DNA of 15,259 nucleotides, from contig JACVJG010000016.1 in NCBI GenBank assembly GCA_015711875.1, positions 1-15,259 on the forward strand. Reading direction: 5' to 3'. How positions within the stretch are numbered: position 1 is the stretch's first letter; every line of letters starts with the position of its first letter. Under the pieces are notes generated by a model. That model was not told where the DNA came from, searched no databases, and saw only the letters and a list, made by a program, of their open reading frames with translations. Positions 12,228 through 15,259 of the stretch are shown here, piece after piece. A program made the translations under genes and the position numbers. This DNA comes from Candidatus Solincola jinzensis. Its GTDB lineage: Bacteria > Actinomycetota > Geothermincolia > Geothermincolales > RBG-13-55-18.

Positions 12228-13676
12228 TTGAAGATCGCGTTGATCGAGCCCAAGGCGCCTGGCGTGCACGTATACGCCAAGTTCAAACTGCCCCGCCTGG
12301 GGCTGCCGCTGCTGGGCGCCCTCCTGGAGCGGGAACTCGGCATCAGGCCCACCATCTACTTCCAGGAGCTCAGCGGTCTGGACTGGGACGACCTCTCGGA
12401 GTGCGACCTGGTGGGCATATCCACCATCACCCCGACCGCGCCCGAGGCCTTCTCCATCCTCGAGCGCATCAAGCAGCGAAGCAACATCCCCGTGGTAATG
12501 GGCGGACCCCATGTGACCTTCCTGCCCCTGGAGGCCCTGGAACGAGGCGCCGACTTCGTCATCCGCGGCGAAGGGGAGTTCTCTTTCCTGGAGCTGGTCA
12601 AAGCACTGGATTGCGGAGGTGGCGGGCTGGAGACCATCCCTGGGCTTTCCTACCGCGTGGGAAACCGCGTTTTCCACAACCCCGAGGTCCCCAGGGTCGA
12701 ACACCTCGACGATCTGCCCTGGCCCGACCTCACCCTGATCAAGAACTACGAGAAGATCCGCATCCTTCCCGTGATGACCAGCAGGGGATGCCCTTTCAAC
12801 TGCAAGTTCTGCTCCGTCACCAAGATGTTCGGCAGGCGCTACCGCTTCAGGGACACCGCCGACGTCCTGGACGAGCTGGAGGCGCTTCACCGCAGCAACC
12901 CGCGCGCCAGCTTCTTTTTCTACGACGACAACTTCACCGCGAGGCCCTCCCGCACCAAGGAGCTCCTGCGCGGCATGATCGAGCGGGGTATCAAGGCGCG
13001 CTGGACCGCCCAGGCGCGCGTGGACGTGGTCAGGGACACCGAGATGCTGGAGCTCATGCGCGACAGCGGGTGCATGTTCCTGTACCTGGGGCTGGAGTCC
13101 ATCAACCCCAAGACCCTGGAGAGCTACCGCAAGGAGCAGACGGTGCAGGACATCGCGGAGGCGGTGAAGGTACTGCACTCCTACCGCATCAGGGTGCACG
13201 GCATGTTCGTGCTGGGGTCCGATGACGATGACCTGGAGACCATCCGCGAGACGGTGCGCTTCGCACGCGGCTTGAAGATAGACACGGTACAGTTCCTTGT
13301 GCTCACCCCCCTGCCCGGCACCGAGACCTACGACGAGCTGTGGCGCCAGGGGCGTATCCTGGTGGAGGACTGGTCGAAATACAGCGGCCACCACGTGGTG
13401 TTCAGCCCCTCCAAGATGACCCCCTACCAGCTGCAGAAGGAAGCTTCCATCCGCTCCATGCGCCGCTTTTATTCCCTCTGGCAGTGCTGGAAACTGGGGC
13501 TTCGCTTCCGCTGGTGGGATTTCATCATCTACGCTTATGCCCATCATTCCATAAGCCGCTGGCGCTCGCTAAACCGCGAGTTCCTGCGGGACCTCAAGCA
13601 CAAGCACTTCCGGCTGCGGCCGCGCTCCCCCCTTCCGCCCGTGGGGAACCTGGACCCCGACGCCGGGGGCACCTGA
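12228..13676 (+). CDS. B12-binding-domain radical SAM protein
   Basis: The 482-aa protein starts with a Rossmann-like cobalamin-binding-type domain (about 1-150) with IPVVMGGPHVTFLPLEAL and a RGEGE segment. The classical DxHxxG cobalamin motif is not evident. The radical SAM core has C188-x3-C192-x2-C195 (SRGCPFNCKFC) for the [4Fe-4S] cluster, preceded by DDLPWPDLTLI. YLGLES (286-291) and HGMFVLGSDDDD mark later strands of the barrel. The C-terminal part (SPSKMTPYQLQKEASIRSMR and on) looks like the DUF4070-type tail of such proteins. The family performs methylations, ring formations and rearrangements of lipids, cofactors and natural products. TTG at 12228 is chosen because AGAGAGGGG precedes it, the domain starts at once (KIALIEP), and the upstream ATG at 12180 lies in the -10 box. 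Reaction unknown. It is a single-gene unit or is read on into DUF72. Confidence 0.85.
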   Translation: MKIALIEPKAPGVHVYAKFKLPRLGLPLLGALLERELGIRPTIYFQELSGLDWDDLSECDLVGISTITPTAPEAFSILERIKQRSNIPVVMGGPHVTFLPLEALERGADFVIRGEGEFSFLELVKALDCGGGGLETIPGLSYRVGNRVFHNPEVPRVEHLDDLPWPDLTLIKNYEKIRILPVMTSRGCPFNCKFCSVTKMFGRRYRFRDTADVLDELEALHRSNPRASFFFYDDNFTARPSRTKELLRGMIERGIKARWTAQARVDVVRDTEMLELMRDSGCMFLYLGLESINPKTLESYRKEQTVQDIAEAVKVLHSYRIRVHGMFVLGSDDDDLETIRETVRFARGLKIDTVQFLVLTPLPGTETYDELWRQGRILVEDWSKYSGHHVVFSPSKMTPYQLQKEASIRSMRRFYSLWQCWKLGLRFRWWDFIIYAYAHHSISRWRSLNREFLRDLKHKHFRLRPRSPLPPVGNLDPDAGGT

Positions 13677-13740
13677 GCGACTTACGTCTTACCCGGCCTT
13701 CCTGCCCGCCGATCAAGGTTCAGGGGAAGGAAGAACCTGG

Positions 13741-13790
13741 TTTATCTGGAATTTTATTTGTAGAATCTTAATATCTTAATATATATATGG
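13741..13790 (+). promoter_or_regulatory. AT-rich promoter region of the DUF72 gene
   Basis: TTGTAG (13758-13763) is a possible -35, 18 bases before TATATA (13782-13787). Between them ATCTTAAT occurs twice in tandem (13765-13780). The 11-mer TTTATTTGTAG (13753-13763) is also found at 7806-7816. The AT island ends with ATATATATGG, as does the start of the sigH promoter region (2041-2050). Confidence 0.42.
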
Positions 13791-13864
13791 GCAGGGTGGC
13801 GTCTTCGGCGCCTGGCCCGGGCCCGCATGAACGGGGAAATGGATTGCCGTGCTGAGGTGCTGAC

Positions 13865-14590
13865 TTGGAGCTCAAGGTAGGTTGCTGCGGATTCCCCCAG
13901 GCCCGCCAGATCTATTATGAGACCCTGCCCCTGGTGGAGCTGCAGAAGACCTTTTACCAGCTCCCGCGGGTCAAAACGGCCCAGAAGTGGCGCCATGAAT
14001 CCCCTCCCCATTTCGAGTTCACCCTCAAGGCCTGGCAACTCATCACCCACCGCCCATCCAGTCCCACATACAAGCGCCTTACCCATCCCATACCGGAGGA
14101 GCTTCGCGATGCCTACGGCTCCTTCAAGCCTACGCCGGAGAACTTCGCGGCATGGCGCGAGACCATGGAGGTGGCTAACGCCCTGGACGCGGAGATAGTG
14201 CTTTTCCAGACTCCCGCCACTTTCACTCCCGGCCCCAAGAACATCGCGCAGATGCGAGAGTTCCTGTCCACCATAGAACGAGGCCGCCTTCAACTGGCCT
14301 GGGAGCCCCGTGGCCACTGGGATCCGGAGGAGGCGGGCAGATTATGCCGCGAATTGGACCTCCTGCATGTCGTCGATCCCTTCCAGGGCAGGGAGAAGGC
14401 GGGGCAGGTCATATACTGGCGGCTGCATGGCATCGGAAGCTATCGCCACCGTTACACCGACCAGGAGCTGGGGAAACTTGTGACCATGTTGCGCAGGAGC
14501 AAAAAGAAGCGCGCTTACGTGCTCTTCAACAACATCTACATGTGGGAGGACGCCCAGCGCCTGCTGGAGATATGGAGGAAACGCGCCTGA
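13865..14590 (+). CDS. DUF72 (YecE-like) protein
   Basis: This 241-aa protein matches the DUF72 family, a TIM-barrel-like group of unknown function. Family marks are the opening KVGCCGFPQARQIYYETLPL (5-24, with the first strand and GC/G turn), VELQKTFYQLP (residues 24-34, usually VEixsTFY), and FEFTLKAWQLITH (51-63). Further marks are a LAWEPRGHW strand (usually xFExR), the YWRLHGIG motif near residues 183-190, and VLFNNIYMWEDAQRL (usually yFNNt.ag.A). The length is near the usual 230-260. The start is TTG at 13865, after GAGGTG (13854-13859). It follows the radical SAM gene by 188 bp with its own AT-rich promoter, and converges on the HEPN-like gene with a 17-bp gap. No experimentally secure function is known for the family. 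Confidence 0.87.
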   Translation: MELKVGCCGFPQARQIYYETLPLVELQKTFYQLPRVKTAQKWRHESPPHFEFTLKAWQLITHRPSSPTYKRLTHPIPEELRDAYGSFKPTPENFAAWRETMEVANALDAEIVLFQTPATFTPGPKNIAQMREFLSTIERGRLQLAWEPRGHWDPEEAGRLCRELDLLHVVDPFQGREKAGQVIYWRLHGIGSYRHRYTDQELGKLVTMLRRSKKKRAYVLFNNIYMWEDAQRLLEIWRKRA

Positions 14591-14607
14591 AGGGGCGTGC
14601 CTCGGCC

Positions 14608-15099
14608 CTAATCGCCGCCCCGCACCCTCTCCGCAAGCTCGCCCACGAAAGACCGCGCGTCCTCGAGACACGCGGCGGAGGTGAGGGGGTCGGCTTCCAC
14701 CTCCCCGCCGGAAACACGACGGTAAAGACCGGCCACGATGGGAAGCGAGCGCTGGTTTTCCTTGCTCAACCCAAGGCGCGCCAGGCTCTCGCCCAGGAAG
14801 GCTTCCACCACGTCACGCCAGCTCGAAAGCCCCCTTCCCGCGTCCAGGGTGGCGCGCGCGGCATATATCATGGCCAGAAAAGCGCTGGCCACCACCTCTT
14901 CCCCCATGCCCGCGAGCATGAACTCCCCCGCCATGGCCAAAGCCATTTCGGCCTGATCCAGCCAATCCACCGCAGGGTCATCGAACTCGAAAACGCCGAT
15001 CACTCTCTCTCCCGGTTCGCCAACAGGCCCTCCCGGCTCCATCACGACCTCGCTGGAGACCTTGGCTCCCGCATATATTCTGCCTCGCAGCGTCACCAT
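14608..15099 (-). CDS. HEPN-like helical protein
   Basis: The core of this frame is a helical domain resembling HEPN/UPF0332 proteins: a first long helix (WLDQAEMALAMAGEFMLAG), then EEVVASAFLAMIYAARATLDA (67-87), which matches the family's AYYAMFYAARALL helix. A region with Arg127-Arg128 follows, and an end helix CLEDARSFVGELAERV (144-159). HEPN domains serve in toxins, nucleotidyltransferase partners and substrate binding. The RxxxxH RNase motif is absent and the core has no histidine, so ribonuclease activity is unlikely. The ATG at 15099 (163 aa) is a choice. The frame stays open upstream to the window edge, with another ATG at 15222, but the extra stretch is Arg/Pro-rich and the ribosome sites are weak at both. 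No nucleotidyltransferase partner is visible. Confidence 0.55.
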   Translation of the reverse strand: MVTLRGRIYAGAKVSSEVVMEPGGPVGEPGERVIGVFEFDDPAVDWLDQAEMALAMAGEFMLAGMGEEVVASAFLAMIYAARATLDAGRGLSSWRDVVEAFLGESLARLGLSKENQRSLPIVAGLYRRVSGGEVEADPLTSAACLEDARSFVGELAERVRGGD

Positions 15100-15222
15100 C
15101 GCTATCCGGGGTTCTTGGCCCCAAGGAGCAGGTCGCTCGGGGGCAATGGATGGACGAGGGCCTCCGCTGTGCCCTGGCCGCAAGGCCGTTCCCCGCTCCT
15201 TTAACCGTCTCCGCCATCTCAT

Positions 15223-15259
15223 TCCCACCCTAACACAACACTCCCACCCTAACACAACA
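15223..15259. repeat. 19-bp tandem repeat at the window end (two copies)
   Basis: TCCCACCCTAACACAACA occurs at 15223-15240 and again at 15242-15259, a period of 19. The array reaches the last base, so its true length is unknown. It may be a promoter-side repeat of the HEPN-like gene or an assembly end effect. Confidence 0.85.

Noticed and set aside
11744..13225. A 493-codon plus-strand frame
   Set aside because: Most of it overlaps the radical SAM gene in another frame, and the upstream part is Arg/Ala/Ser-rich with no ribosome site.
12198..13547. A 449-codon open frame on the minus strand
   Set aside because: It lies wholly antisense to the radical SAM gene, whose motifs are unmistakable. 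Long antisense frames are expected in GC-rich codons, and its product (Val/Gly/Gln/His-rich) has no family features.

Overview
The window is about 15.3 kb of high-GC bacterial DNA with strong Shine-Dalgarno sites, frequent TTG/GTG starts and AT-rich promoter islands. The sigma factor resembles the SigH (sigma-30) of spore-forming bacteria, and a butyrate/4-hydroxybutyrate-type CoA-transferase suggests anaerobic fermentative metabolism. A deep-branching high-GC anaerobe, for example an actinobacterial lineage such as Geothermincolia, would fit, but this is inference and no marker here proves it. There are no rRNA, tRNA, CRISPR or transposase genes.

Layout. 1-1665 (minus): a three-gene set of a divergent family-4-like uracil-DNA glycosylase, a UbiA prenyltransferase, and the first codons of a gene leaving the left edge. 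1981-2891 (plus): an AT-rich promoter with stacked palindromes, the SigH-like sigma factor, and a second 70-bp copy of its 3' end just after the stop codon. 2892-4649 (plus): a leader with hairpins, the CoA-transferase and a strong intrinsic terminator. 4724-5689 (minus): a polytopic membrane protein with a basic tail. 5690-6612: about 900 bp without a convincing gene but with a run of hairpins, ending in a perfect TATAAT and a structured leader. 6613-7772: three small hypothetical genes (a very basic 122-aa protein, a 65-aa protein on minus, a 134-aa membrane protein on plus). 7881-10950 (plus): a 756-aa protein joining a six-helix membrane domain to a CrtI-like FAD oxidoreductase, overlapping a calcineurin-like metallophosphoesterase. 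11059-11427 (minus): a single-domain response regulator. 11428-12227: about 800 bp without a gene, with two notable hairpins and a promoter/operator. 12228-13676 (plus): a B12-binding-type radical SAM protein. 13865-14590 (plus): a DUF72 protein. 14608-15099 (minus): a HEPN-like protein upstream of which a 19-bp tandem repeat lies at the window end.

How the genes fit together. No single pathway spans the window. Two places hint at isoprenoid or membrane-lipid chemistry: the UbiA gene, and the membrane-anchored CrtI-like oxidoreductase with its coupled phosphoesterase. The radical SAM gene could also act in lipid or cofactor modification. The regulatory genes (SigH-like factor, lone receiver) are separate units with their own promoters. 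The least explained items are the membrane/FAD fusion with its overlapping phosphoesterase, the sigH 3'-end duplication, and the hairpin-rich gene-free stretches.
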